NCBI GenBank assembly: GCA_022446825.1
Contig: JAKVBY010000042.1
Span: 1 to 34,137, forward strand
DNA: 34,137 nucleotides
Direction: 5' to 3'
From: Pirellulaceae bacterium
GTDB lineage: Bacteria > Planctomycetota > Planctomycetia > Pirellulales > Pirellulaceae
Position 1 is the stretch's first letter; the number at the start of each line of letters is the position of its first letter. The notes under the pieces are model-generated. The model was not told where the DNA came from. It worked only from the letters and a program-made list of their open reading frames with translations, and did no database searches. Below are positions 7,677-17,500 of the stretch, piece by piece. The position numbers were made by a program, and so were the translations under genes.

Positions 7677-8390
7677 GTGTCTCACAATGGTGAATCTCCC
7701 TTTCAACAGATTTTCATTCTAACGAGTGAAAAAGTTCAGCTCAGCAGGCACGCCTTGTTGGCATGGATCGCCGCATCCGATGGCGAGATTACCAGTGATG
7801 AACATAAGCTCTTACAGGAAATAGCCAATCCACACCAACACTCCACGGAATTCCACGTGGCGCTCGAAGCAGCCAGAACCTGCAAATCGGACGAACTTAT
7901 TCTGGCCTGTGAAACGATGCGCGACCAACCCTTAAAAACGCGTACCGAGTTTTTAAGATACGCAGTTATGGTCGCAATTGCCGACCGAAAATTTACGACG
8001 ACGGAAAACTTCCTCTTACGATTCTATTCCGAGCTAACCGGAATTGCCATCGATTCTATCTACCAAGATTTGGCCGGTCACCCGCTGCCGTTGCCAGGCG
8101 ACCCGAGTTCTTTGACGTGGTGGGAGGCGTATGAACGTGATGCTGCCAGCAAAGAGAAACGCAAAACATCCTCACAAAGCACACTCGATGAGATGTCACG
8201 TAAAGAGGCGTTATCCATTTTAGGTCTGCCTGATGACGCCCAAGAAAACGAGATTCGCAAATCATACCATCGACTGGCGAACAAACATCACCCTGATCGT
8301 TTCGTAGATCTTGGACCCAACGCGGAAAAAGCAGCGGCCAAGAAATTTTCCCGTATCAAAGAAGCCTACGAAATCTTATCAACCAACTGA
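7677..8390 (+). CDS. TerB-like / DnaJ-domain co-chaperone
   Basis: This encodes 237 residues. Residues about 15-135 form an all-helical TerB/DjlA-like domain (LLAWIAASDGEITSDEHKLL, then YAVMVAIADRKFTTTENFLL, two similar acidic-hairpin motifs). Residues about 175-237 are a J-domain with YHRLANKHHPDRF and the essential HPD triad at 205-207, followed by KFSRIKEAYEIL. The J-domain should stimulate the ATPase of a DnaK-type Hsp70, and the TerB-like part would select the client or location. Unlike E. coli DjlA there is no membrane segment. The start is GTG 7677, with AGGAG seven bases upstream. The next gene starts one base after the stop and probably encodes a membrane partner. Confidence 0.88.
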   Translation: MSHNGESPFQQIFILTSEKVQLSRHALLAWIAASDGEITSDEHKLLQEIANPHQHSTEFHVALEAARTCKSDELILACETMRDQPLKTRTEFLRYAVMVAIADRKFTTTENFLLRFYSELTGIAIDSIYQDLAGHPLPLPGDPSSLTWWEAYERDAASKEKRKTSSQSTLDEMSRKEALSILGLPDDAQENEIRKSYHRLANKHHPDRFVDLGPNAEKAAAKKFSRIKEAYEILSTN

Positions 8391-8391
8391 C

Positions 8392-9432
8392 ATGCGTAAC
8401 CTGTACCTTCAAATCGGATATTGCGAACGAATTGATGACCTCAGCGTTATCCAATTGGGGATCGCTGGCTGTCGTGCCCCACAAAACGCGACCATCGCTC
8501 AACAAATTCTCTTGAATCCCGATCGCAAGGAGATCTACGACCAAAGTCATCAACTGCTACAAACCATTGGCGAATTGCGGCACCGCTTAGATATTCCTTT
8601 GTCGGAAGCATGGTCTGCACTCGGCAACGAAGATTTCGAAGATATCCCTTCTTCGCCAGAAACTTCAGCAGAAGAGGCTTTTTCTGATCCAATTCATGGT
8701 CATAATCACGAAGATCTGCACGCTACAAAAGACACTTTCCCCTTCGAAACCACCCCCGAGGATACCACCAACCATTTCCGGCCACAGGAATTTCAACCTG
8801 CCGCAACGAACTCCGCATCTAGGGACGATTCTATTCCACTACAGAACGACCAACCCGAGGTTGTTCCGTCAACGACTCGGCCACGTGTCAACACCGAGAC
8901 CGGCCGAAAACAGAAAAACCAATCGACATTTCGAACCACCTCTGCAGCCCGCCATAAAACTTCACAAGTGGTAACCATCATCCTGAGCGTGACCTGCGTC
9001 ACAGCCATCGTCCTTTTGGGGTTGTGGGTGCTGAATCACCCGCTTGCCCCCAACCCGGGCGACAGTCCCCCACAACCCACCTTACCCCCAACGGGTATTG
9101 TCCAATGGTTCGACTCCAAAGAAGGAACGATTCCATTTCAAATCCGGGTTGCTTTCGGCGACGAACATGTCTTTGTGATGCTTAAAAACGCGCAATCCGG
9201 AAACCTAGTCACAAGTATTTTTGTGCGCCGCAATGAGATCGCTAATTTCAAGGTACCAGCGGGAGAGTACACACTCGAACATTGGTCTGGTCACGCGGAA
9301 GACTGGCAAAACACGACCCTTAAATTTGGCCCCCGATCAAACTACAAGAGCCATAATTTTATTCACATTTGCGAACGCAAGAACGACCTCATCAAAGAAG
9401 GAAAGGTGGAGTTGGATTTGCGGAAAGAATAG
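8392..9432 (+). CDS. Membrane protein with degenerate J-like N-terminus and C-terminal beta domain
   Basis: This encodes 346 residues. The ATG at 8392 lies directly after the TerB-DnaJ stop. The frame stays open upstream to 8311, but that stretch overlaps the J-domain coding sequence in another frame. Residues 1-60 look like the second half of a J-domain (ILLNPDRKEIYDQSHQLL) without an HPD motif. Residues about 75-190 form an acidic, Pro/Thr/Ser-rich linker. Residues 191-214 are a single transmembrane helix (VVTIILSVTCVTAIVLLGLW). Residues about 235-346 are beta-rich, with FVMLKNAQSGNLVTSIFVRR, VPAGEYTLEHWSG and KFGPRSNY. This resembles a small domain seen in other bacterial membrane proteins whose name I cannot give. 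The C-terminal part would lie outside the membrane and the J-like part in the cytoplasm. Function unknown. Confidence 0.75.
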   Translation: MRNLYLQIGYCERIDDLSVIQLGIAGCRAPQNATIAQQILLNPDRKEIYDQSHQLLQTIGELRHRLDIPLSEAWSALGNEDFEDIPSSPETSAEEAFSDPIHGHNHEDLHATKDTFPFETTPEDTTNHFRPQEFQPAATNSASRDDSIPLQNDQPEVVPSTTRPRVNTETGRKQKNQSTFRTTSAARHKTSQVVTIILSVTCVTAIVLLGLWVLNHPLAPNPGDSPPQPTLPPTGIVQWFDSKEGTIPFQIRVAFGDEHVFVMLKNAQSGNLVTSIFVRRNEIANFKVPAGEYTLEHWSGHAEDWQNTTLKFGPRSNYKSHNFIHICERKNDLIKEGKVELDLRKE

Positions 9433-9472
9433 AGATTTTACGACCTGTGAGAAACGCATCTCTCCATACAAA

Positions 9473-11416
9473 TCATTTTTCTGTCTCTTCCAGGGTTGCT
9501 TTCAATTGCTCTGGAGTAATACGCCCCGCCGCCAACATGCCAGCCGCCTGAGCTGCATAAAGTCGGCCAAAGTAAGCATCAACGCCTTTCCAACCGATCG
9601 TCGAGAGACGATTCCCAACGTCAAACGCAAGCAAGTGTGACTCTTTGTCTGCCTCATAAATCTCGAGCAAAATACTCACAGTCCGCGCAACTTGTTTTGG
9701 CGTGAGGACAACCTGTGATCGCTCTCGATGAATTCCTGCCACACAAATCTTTGCCGCACAGCTCGGACACCACTCGAGGTTCTCCCCCGCACTCGGTACA
9801 CCCGATTCATGCAAATGCTTCACAGCGCACTCCCAGCAAAATACTTTTTCACATTCCGAACAGACAAACTGTTCCATCATCCAAAATGTCTTGCGGACCT
9901 TGCGCACAAATACGCTATCGTCAAGTCGGTTCTCAGAAACGAAGAAACGAACGTTTCTGTCCTCCGCTGAAAACACCGGTCGTGTACAGACGCTGCAGGC
10001 CAGGCCGTCGTCCGGCAAGGAAGCGTGTACATCATCATGAATGCGCACCCGTGGGGACTTGAGGCTCAGCGCCGGTTCGGCAGGAGCCTCCTGGGGTTCT
10101 GCTACATTCTGGGAGGGCGTTTCTTTTCCAGGCGGATCTTTCACAAACGTCGGATCCGCTCGCGAACGCAATTCTTGACGGGCCAGTTTGTTAGCAGCCG
10201 ACGTTTCACAGCGTTTGGAACGTGGGCCGGCCGGATCACGCAGATCCATTGCCACCACATCATCCAAAGCGGCCAATTGACGAATTTGCTCGTCGGTGAA
10301 GTCCCCAGGCGCTTTGATCAGCCAATCTTCAATCGCTTTGAGAGAGCACTCACTCAAAGCCGGCTCTTTTGTCAACTTAAGCATAAACGGCAAAGCCTTG
10401 ATATCACCGATCGACACCAATGTCTCGAGAGATTGCGGAACCCAATCTAAGCTATTCCATTCGGGATTCTTTTGCTCCTTCACTTCGGTCAACCGATTAA
10501 AAACGTCTTCCACAATCGGACGAATGGAAGCGCTCGCACATTCATTGACGGTTTCCCAATCGCCACCAGCGACGGCTTTGTTGGCCAATGCCTCGAGAGC
10601 CTCGAAGGCCCGATTGCGAAAATCACGATCGTCGTCGTCAAGATGTTTCCGCAAGTGGGGAATGGCAATCGCCTCTTCGATGTGTCCCAAGGCAACCATC
10701 GACTCGCGTTTTAATTCTTCGGAATCTCCTTCCAGTAAGTTCGAGAGGGCGACAATGGCGCTGTATTCTTTGATTGCTCCCAAAGCGCGAATCGCACAAA
10801 CGCGGACCTTTGAATTCTCATGTTTCAATGCTTGGAGCAAATGTGATGATGCCAAGGAACCGTAACTGACCATCGCGTCCTGCCCCGCCAGACGACACTT
10901 CTCATAATCGTCTTGCAGAATGAGTAACAACGGCACAATCGCACGTTCATCCGCAATATCACCTAGCGCTCGCGCCGCGGCCGCGCGGACATCTGCAGAA
11001 GCATCAGTGAGTGACGAAATCAGCGACTCCACTCCAGATTGGTCATTGAGTAGACCCAAGGCAGCAGCGGCGCCTTCGCGTAAGCGGTCGTTGTCACTCT
11101 TACTCGCCGCAATTAATTGAGGCACAACCGCATTGCCAAAACTGGTGATGGCAACTTTCACCGCCTGACCTGCATCCTCGTCTTTTTCTTCCAAGGCGAT
11201 TACCAAAGGCACAACGGCCTGATCGTCTCCGATCTCGCCTAACGCGGCAGCCGCTGCTCGACGTACCGAGGGATCTTCATGCTTGAGGGCTGAAGCTAGT
11301 GGAAAAACGGAGTTCGCATGCTGAATTTTCCCCAGCCACTCGGCTGCTTTACAGATCTTCTCGGGTTTCTTGGAGTTCAATCGGCGAGTAGCCGTCAAAG
11401 TCTTAAAGAACTTCAT
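9473..11416 (-). CDS. HEAT-repeat protein with C-terminal eight-cysteine (RING/FYVE-like) zinc module
   Basis: This encodes 647 residues. Residues about 15-380 are HEAT/PBS-lyase-type repeats (units such as VRRAAAAALGEIGDDQAVVP and VRAAAARALGDIADERAIVP), which form a curved scaffold. A Pro/Glu-rich linker at about 400-465 follows. Then come four CxxC pairs: C474/C477, C519/C522, C527/C530 and C550/C553. The segment CSECEKVFCWEC (519-530) has the spacing of the second and third ligand pairs in FYVE and some RING cross-brace fingers. The last 90 residues are helical (SILLEIYEADKESHLLAFDV). There is no signal peptide, so it is probably cytoplasmic. It lies 28 bases downstream of the PilT-like ATPase gene on the same strand, so the two are likely co-transcribed. 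Repeats are certain; the zinc-module type is a pattern match. Confidence 0.8.
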   Translation of the reverse strand: MKFFKTLTATRRLNSKKPEKICKAAEWLGKIQHANSVFPLASALKHEDPSVRRAAAAALGEIGDDQAVVPLVIALEEKDEDAGQAVKVAITSFGNAVVPQLIAASKSDNDRLREGAAAALGLLNDQSGVESLISSLTDASADVRAAAARALGDIADERAIVPLLLILQDDYEKCRLAGQDAMVSYGSLASSHLLQALKHENSKVRVCAIRALGAIKEYSAIVALSNLLEGDSEELKRESMVALGHIEEAIAIPHLRKHLDDDDRDFRNRAFEALEALANKAVAGGDWETVNECASASIRPIVEDVFNRLTEVKEQKNPEWNSLDWVPQSLETLVSIGDIKALPFMLKLTKEPALSECSLKAIEDWLIKAPGDFTDEQIRQLAALDDVVAMDLRDPAGPRSKRCETSAANKLARQELRSRADPTFVKDPPGKETPSQNVAEPQEAPAEPALSLKSPRVRIHDDVHASLPDDGLACSVCTRPVFSAEDRNVRFFVSENRLDDSVFVRKVRKTFWMMEQFVCSECEKVFCWECAVKHLHESGVPSAGENLEWCPSCAAKICVAGIHRERSQVVLTPKQVARTVSILLEIYEADKESHLLAFDVGNRLSTIGWKGVDAYFGRLYAAQAAGMLAAGRITPEQLKATLEETEK

Positions 11417-11444
11417 GGATAACGCTTTCTAGGATCTGCCAAGC

Positions 11445-12797
11445 CTACTGAGTAAAATCCAGCTTTTTGAAACCTTGCATTGTCTTCTCATCAATGAGTC
11501 CACGTTCAAGTAAATCATCCAAGCTACTCTTAAGCGTATACATGCCCATACCGCGACTGGTCTGTAAGACCGTCGACATTTGACTGAAACGGCCTTCGCG
11601 GATCATGTTGGATATAGCACTGTTACACATCATCAGTTCCGTTGCTGGGACTCTGCCACGAGACGGGCTCGGTAAGAGCGTTTGATACAAAACACCAACC
11701 AGACTGGTGGAAAGCTGCTGGCAAACACTCCCGGCGTGTTCGGGGGGGAACATGTTGACTACCCGTTGCAAAGCAGATGCCGTGTCGGGAGCGTGAACCG
11801 TGGTAATCACCAAATGGCCTGTTTCTGCCGCACGCATCGCTGACAAGAGAACTTCAGGATCCAACAATTCGCCGACGACAATCACGTCCGGGTCCTGACG
11901 CAACACCCGCCGCAAAGCATTTGCGTAGGAATGGGTATCTGATCCTAATTCTCGTTGCTTTACAACACATTTTTGACTTTGGTGCATATACTCAACCGGG
12001 TCCTCAATCGTGATGATGATATGATTCTCTGTAGTGTTGAGATATTGAATCATCGCTGCCAGAGTGGTCGTTTTCCCAGATCCTGTCGCACCTGCAATCA
12101 AAATCAAACCGGCTTTTTGTTTGCAGAACTCTCGCATCGGTTCCGCTGGCAATCCAAGCTCTGTAAAGGACTTGATCTGTGTAGGAATATTCCGCAACGC
12201 CGCTTCAAGATAACCACGTTGCCAATGCATGTTGACGCGCCAGCGAGCATGAATGTCAGGAGAAATCGCAAAATCTAATTCGCGTTCTTCTTCTAGATAT
12301 TTAATCTGATGTGGCAGAATTAACGGATACATCATCGCCGCCACTTCATCTTCCATGATGGGTTCGGTTCCCATCGGAATCACTTTGCCGTGCTTGCGCA
12401 TCATCGGCGCTCGACCGGTCGTTAAATGCACATCCGTCGCACCCGCTTTGCGTGCTTCTTCTAGTAATCGATAGATGTCGAGTTTTTCGATTGCTTCATC
12501 GAGTAACTCGAGGTGCTCCTCTTTGATTTTGTAGAAAGAGGCTTCCAGCTGAAACTCGTCACGATCGGCTAATGGTTCCACTTTGGTGATCTGAAGTGCA
12601 CAAGGAGCAATTGTATCCGTTCCCGGAATATACAAGTCGGCAAGCAGTACCGTTCCAGCAGGCACGATCTGTTTCGAATAAAACTGGATCCCCTGGCGAT
12701 TCAAACCATGGGAAATGAGTTCTTGTCCAAGTCCCTTTCGCTTACCGTTCTCATGCTCCCAATACATGATTGCAATCCGAATCTTGCGATATTCCAC
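11445..12797 (-). CDS. PilT-type ATPase with extra N-terminal (PilZ-like?) domain
   Basis: This 450-residue secretion/pilus ATPase has a PilT-like core at about 105-450. Visible motifs are Walker A GATGSGKT (236-243), the Asp box IITIEDPVEYMHQ (261-273), Walker B-type DVIVVGELLDPEV (304-316), and the His box TGHLVITTVHAPDT (His328, His335). PilT proteins usually read GEMRD at the Walker B glutamate. Here Glu310 is kept but the arginine is replaced (GELLD). Residues about 1-100 are not part of normal PilT (about 345 residues). They look like a beta-barrel of PilZ size, but the RxxxR and D/NxSxxG c-di-GMP motifs are not clear. GTG 12797 is chosen because AGAGGA lies about six bases upstream. 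No pilin or assembly genes are nearby. The core suggests filament retraction or a related motor function. Confidence 0.85.
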   Translation of the reverse strand: MEYRKIRIAIMYWEHENGKRKGLGQELISHGLNRQGIQFYSKQIVPAGTVLLADLYIPGTDTIAPCALQITKVEPLADRDEFQLEASFYKIKEEHLELLDEAIEKLDIYRLLEEARKAGATDVHLTTGRAPMMRKHGKVIPMGTEPIMEDEVAAMMYPLILPHQIKYLEEERELDFAISPDIHARWRVNMHWQRGYLEAALRNIPTQIKSFTELGLPAEPMREFCKQKAGLILIAGATGSGKTTTLAAMIQYLNTTENHIIITIEDPVEYMHQSQKCVVKQRELGSDTHSYANALRRVLRQDPDVIVVGELLDPEVLLSAMRAAETGHLVITTVHAPDTASALQRVVNMFPPEHAGSVCQQLSTSLVGVLYQTLLPSPSRGRVPATELMMCNSAISNMIREGRFSQMSTVLQTSRGMGMYTLKSSLDDLLERGLIDEKTMQGFKKLDFTQ

Positions 12798-13066
12798 GGT
12801 CTTTCCTCTCTACTGCGGTCAAGGCGACGTACAGAGAAGTCGATATTTTCTACTTGCTTACTCCGCACAATCGACTTGAATCATGCGAGGTTATTCATTG
12901 CTCGGAGTTCTTCTTAGAATTCTACCTCTGTTTAAGCACAAGTGACAATTGTGGTAAACAGGAGAGGCCAACGGACCGCAACTCAGTTTGTTTTATTTTT
13001 ACGAATGGCGCCGGGCAAACCAACTGCAAAGAGTGCGATCGTCCACGCTTAGATCTGCATCAGAAA
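12798..13066. other. Intergenic region upstream of the PilT-like gene
   Basis: These 269 bases hold no convincing gene. They contain the perfect ten-base palindrome TAGAATTCTA at 12915-12924 and are AT-rich in places. The promoter of the PilT-like gene and HEAT gene pair is expected here, and so is the end of the PSD1/DUF1501 transcript. I see no clear intrinsic terminator. Confidence 0.4.
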
Positions 13067-14464
13067 CTAAATTAATATCTCATGACAGACACGGCCGTGC
13101 ACGTCGGTAAGCCGGAAATCGCGTCCCGTCTGATGATAGGTAAGTCGTTTATGATCTAATCCAAGAAGATGCAGAATCGTCGCATGTAGGTCATGGATAT
13201 GAACCTTTCCCTGGACAACCCGGTAGCCAAAATCGTCGGTCTCTCCATACGTCATACCACCCTTAACTCCACCTCCCGCCAACCAAATCGTAAAACCATG
13301 TGGATTGTGTTCACGACCAACGCCGCTACCACTCCCACCTAAATCCTGACTATGGGGCGTACGACCAAATTCGCCCGCCCAGACGACTAATGTTTCCGCT
13401 AGCAGACCACGATTCTTTAAATCCGCCAGCAAGCCCGCAATCGGCTTGTCGGCAGCGGCGCACTGATTGGGCAAAGCAGACCGAATCTGGCCATGATGGT
13501 CCCAGCCCCCCATGCCCACTTGAATGAATCGCACCCCGGCTTCTGCAAAACGCCGCGCGAGCAAACACTGGCGACCCATTTGATTGGTTGGGGTTTGGTC
13601 GATGCCATAAAGATCGAGAGTTGTCTTCGTTTCTCCTGAAAAATCGACGAGCTTAGGTGCTTCCATTTGCATGCGAAATGCCAATTCCATCGACTCAATC
13701 ACACCTTCCATTTTCTGATCTTCACCCAAGCGATCGAGTTGCTCCCGGTTGATCGACTGTAGAAAATCAAGTTGCCGACGTTTCAATGGATTGGGAATTT
13801 CCGCATCCTTTAAATGACGAATTGGCAACTTACCAGCCGTTATCCCAACTTCTTGAATCGGCGTACCTTGATGGATCGCGGGCAAAAATGCGCTACCATA
13901 ATTACGAGCACCTTCCACAGGTAAAATCGTAAGGTAGGAGGGCAATTGGTCATTCTCTGTCCCCAAGCCGTAGGAGACCCAAGCTCCAAGAGAAGGCCAT
14001 ATTTGATTTGTCGTTCCCGTGTGCAGCATCATGGTCGCAACGGGGTGATTGGGGCTATCCGATTTCATGCCTCGCAGTACGCACAAGTCATCGGCATGCT
14101 GCGCTAGCTCGGGCAAGAGGTCAGTCATCTGCAACCCACTCTGACCTTGACGGCCAAAGCTGGTCACCGGCCCCAAAAGTCTCGTGTTATCAAGACCTAC
14201 GGTTGCCTCACTATCTGGCAAGGAAAATGGTAGCACACCACCGTGGAACCTAGCCAAGGCCGGCTTGAAGTCGAACATGTCCATCTGAGACGGACCACCC
14301 TGCATAAACAAGAAGATCACGCGCTTTGCAGCGGCTCGACAGTGTGGTTTCCTGGCAGAAAGGGAATTTGCTGCAAACCCTTCTTGGCGTAATAAATCGC
14401 CCAGCGCAAGACCTCCAAAACCGCAAGCTGATGACGTCAGCAATTGTCGCCGAGAATAGTTCAT
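13067..14464 (-). CDS. DUF1501 family protein, probable twin-arginine exported
   Basis: This 465-residue protein belongs to the DUF1501 family, a sulfatase/alkaline-phosphatase-like fold abundant in planctomycetes. The N-terminus SRRQLLTSSACGFGGLALGD is a likely Tat signal, with the twin arginine at 5-6. Typical family segments are FLFMQGGPSQMDMFD, WDHHGQIRS, VVWAGEFGRTPHSQD and HNPHGFTIWLAGGGVKGG. It is the second gene of a two-gene unit, 53 bases after the PSD1 protein gene, which is the standard pairing in this phylum. Its biochemical role is not established. Because of the pairing it is often thought to act with the cytochrome-like partner outside the cytoplasm, possibly in polysaccharide use. 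The family call is certain. Confidence 0.93.
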   Translation of the reverse strand: MNYSRRQLLTSSACGFGGLALGDLLRQEGFAANSLSARKPHCRAAAKRVIFLFMQGGPSQMDMFDFKPALARFHGGVLPFSLPDSEATVGLDNTRLLGPVTSFGRQGQSGLQMTDLLPELAQHADDLCVLRGMKSDSPNHPVATMMLHTGTTNQIWPSLGAWVSYGLGTENDQLPSYLTILPVEGARNYGSAFLPAIHQGTPIQEVGITAGKLPIRHLKDAEIPNPLKRRQLDFLQSINREQLDRLGEDQKMEGVIESMELAFRMQMEAPKLVDFSGETKTTLDLYGIDQTPTNQMGRQCLLARRFAEAGVRFIQVGMGGWDHHGQIRSALPNQCAAADKPIAGLLADLKNRGLLAETLVVWAGEFGRTPHSQDLGGSGSGVGREHNPHGFTIWLAGGGVKGGMTYGETDDFGYRVVQGKVHIHDLHATILHLLGLDHKRLTYHQTGRDFRLTDVHGRVCHEILI

Positions 14465-14517
14465 ATTTTAAGTCGCATACCACATTTAGATTGTATATTC
14501 CAGAATTTCTGCCGTTT

Positions 14518-17500
14518 CTATTCTAGAAACAAGAACTCATTAGAAATCAGCAGCGCATGACAATACTGAGTCCATCCATCCACGCGAGGACTACCCAGTG
14601 GATTCTCGGAGGTGGCATACGCCGCCGAGTACTCGCGGACAAATTCCAAATCTCGTTCGACCGTAGCACGATCACTCGGTCGATTGAAAACCATCAATCT
14701 TAAGTACTCAACTCGCTGTCGATCCTCAAGATCATCCCTTGCTAGAAGGCGTGAGGCCGTTTGTTGGGCGGCTGCTTTGACATAGGGCGAGTTGAGTAAA
14801 AACAGGGCTTGTGTGGGAACGGTCGTTGAATCCCGTTGACCAGTAATTTCATTCCGATTAGGGAAATCGAAAACACTCAGAATCTCTAACAGCGCCGCAG
14901 GTCGCTTGCGAGCGAACGCTTGATAGATCGTCCTGCGTGTGGCAATTGCCTCTGGCACAATGGCGCCTGTGTAAGTTGGCGGATTCGCATTTCCGCCAAT
15001 GCCCGCCACATTACCAACGAGTTCCAAAGCTAACGATGGCCCGGAACGATGCGGATTAAGCCGACCGCTGACGCTCAACAAGCCATCGCGAATTTCTTCC
15101 GCTTCTAATCTGCGGCGATTCATTCGCCAAAACAAACGATTGTCGGGATCTATTTCTCGACCCGCAGCATTATTGTCGCTAGACATCCGGTAGCTACGGG
15201 ACAATGCGATTTCTCGGATCAATCCCTTCAGTGACCAAGCCAAGCCAGGCGACTCTCCCTCGGAAGAGTCTCGACGGATGAACCGCGCAGCTAAATCGTC
15301 AAGCAGGGCTGGGTGACTAGGTGGTTCTGCCACGGTCCCCAAATAGTCCACAGTTCGAACCAACCCCTGACCGAACATTTTTTGCCAAATACGGTTAACC
15401 AGCACACGTGGGGTCAACGGATTTTCTGGATCAATCAGCCATTCGGCTAACTCACGTCTTCCACTGGTCGCTCGATTAACTTGAAAATTATCTTGGATTC
15501 GAATCGCGCTCAAAAAACCTCGTGGGATGACATTCCCATGGTTGTTAAAATCCCCACGAATATAAATTGGACTATCTCGAGGTGTTTCTACATCACGCAG
15601 CGCCAGGGCTTCGTCAATTTTGGGCTTATTGAACTCGAGCACCTGCAGTTGACTTGCCAATTCAGCCAATTCTTTCCGAGTCTCGTCGGCCAGAACGGGT
15701 GGGTTTCCTCCAAAGAATTGGATGGCGTAATCCTTCTCACCAATTTTTACAGCATGCGAGTGATTAATTCCTGCTCCCAGCCAACCTGGAAGCTGAACAC
15801 CAGCATAGACGGTTAAATGCGTATCGGGCTGTCGCCCCGTGATTGCGGTCAACGTAAGAGAATTGAAATCTTCTCTCAAAATAAGGACTTCCCCTGTCGT
15901 CCAAACCAACTGATCAACCGCACCTCCGAAGCGACCAATCGTCTCTAATCGCGGCTTGATTCTCAGGCGAACGGGGCCCGTACCATCCCCCTTATATTTA
16001 AACATTGCTGGTTCCAGCGACTGCGCCTGCGATTGACCAGACCAGGGCTGCGGAGTGTATTCATATCGATGAAGAACGGTCTCATTGCTACGAAGGATCT
16101 CGAAAACCAATCCATCATTTTCGGATGTGGCTTGCGAACGATCGGCCCACACCGATGGTCCTGCCTCAAACGAGATTTCGTAGAATTGGTTTGCTGTATT
16201 AGCGTCCAGCCCTTCTTTAAGCGTTAGCTGATTCGCTGTAGGGCTGGGAAGACCATCCAGCGGTTCTTGCTGAAGCGACTGCTGACGATCCTTGATCTGT
16301 TGCCTCTTCTGCTCAAACTCTCGCAAACTCGCCTTTCGTTTCCCCGCGTGTACTTCGGACTCTGGAAGAATCGTCGGAACGATTCGACTCCAAACCCCCG
16401 GTCCATCATGCCTTGTCGTGAGAGTGCTATGAAAAATCCCTGCTAATGCATAGTAATCCCGTGTTGGCACCGGATCGAATTTGTGGTCATGACATCTGGC
16501 GCATCCAAGCGACATTCCTAGAAAAATGCGTCCAATCTTCTCAATTTGATGATCCACAACGTCGGCAGCTAGTTGCCCCTTGATATAATTTTGTAGCGTC
16601 CAGGGGCCGATGGCGAGAAACCCTGTAGCAACGATTTGTTCCCGGCGTTCTATAGATGTATTTGCAGATAACAAGTCACCAGCAACCTGTTCTCGAATGA
16701 ACTGATCGAACGGTTTGTCGGAGTTAAAAGCTTCGATGACGTAATCTCGATAGCGCCAAGCCTCGCCAATCAATACATTGCCGTCGGCATCACCGGTGTC
16801 GGCGTAGCAGGCCAAATCTAACCAGTGCCGAGCCCAATGATCTCCAAACGCTTCCGACGTCAACAAACGCTCAACCACTTTCTCGAAAGCATCAGGTGAC
16901 TGATCTCCAACAAATTCATTGATCTCTAGGGGCGTCGGTGGTAGGCCGGTCAGATCAAACGTAATCCGTCGCAACAACGTATGCCGATGTGCTGGGGGAG
17001 CAGGTTGTAATCCCTGGCGTTCTAATTCTTTCAAGACAAAGTGATCAATCCGCTGAACTGGCCAGGCGGGATCTGAAACTACAGGGAGCTTGGCTGGTTT
17101 GATCGGTTGTAAAGACCACAAGTCCTTGGCGTGCGGTCTTTGATGTTCGTTTTCTTTCAGAGCTTTGTGCGGTCCTTCGCGAGGATCCGGAGCACCCATT
17201 TCAATCCAACGTCGAAAACGTGCAATGACGACTTCCGGAAGTTTCCCCTTGGGAGGCATGTCATAGAAATCTCCAGAAAACGAAATCGCATCGATCAACC
17301 GACTCGCTTCCACACGACCTGGAACGATCGCTGCTCCCGAATCGCCACCCGATCGGATCCCTGTACGTGTATCCAAACGCAAGCCGCCATTCGGTTCCTC
17401 ACTTTGAGCAGAGTGACACTCGTAGCACTGTTCAACCAAAACCGGCCGAATGTAAGTCTCAAAGAACTCGATCTTTGAGGGCTCTATAGAATCCGTAGCA

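Noticed and set aside
8311-8391. Upstream extension of the membrane protein frame to ATG 8311
   Set aside because: It overlaps the conserved J-domain coding sequence in another frame. ATG 8392 directly follows the previous stop.
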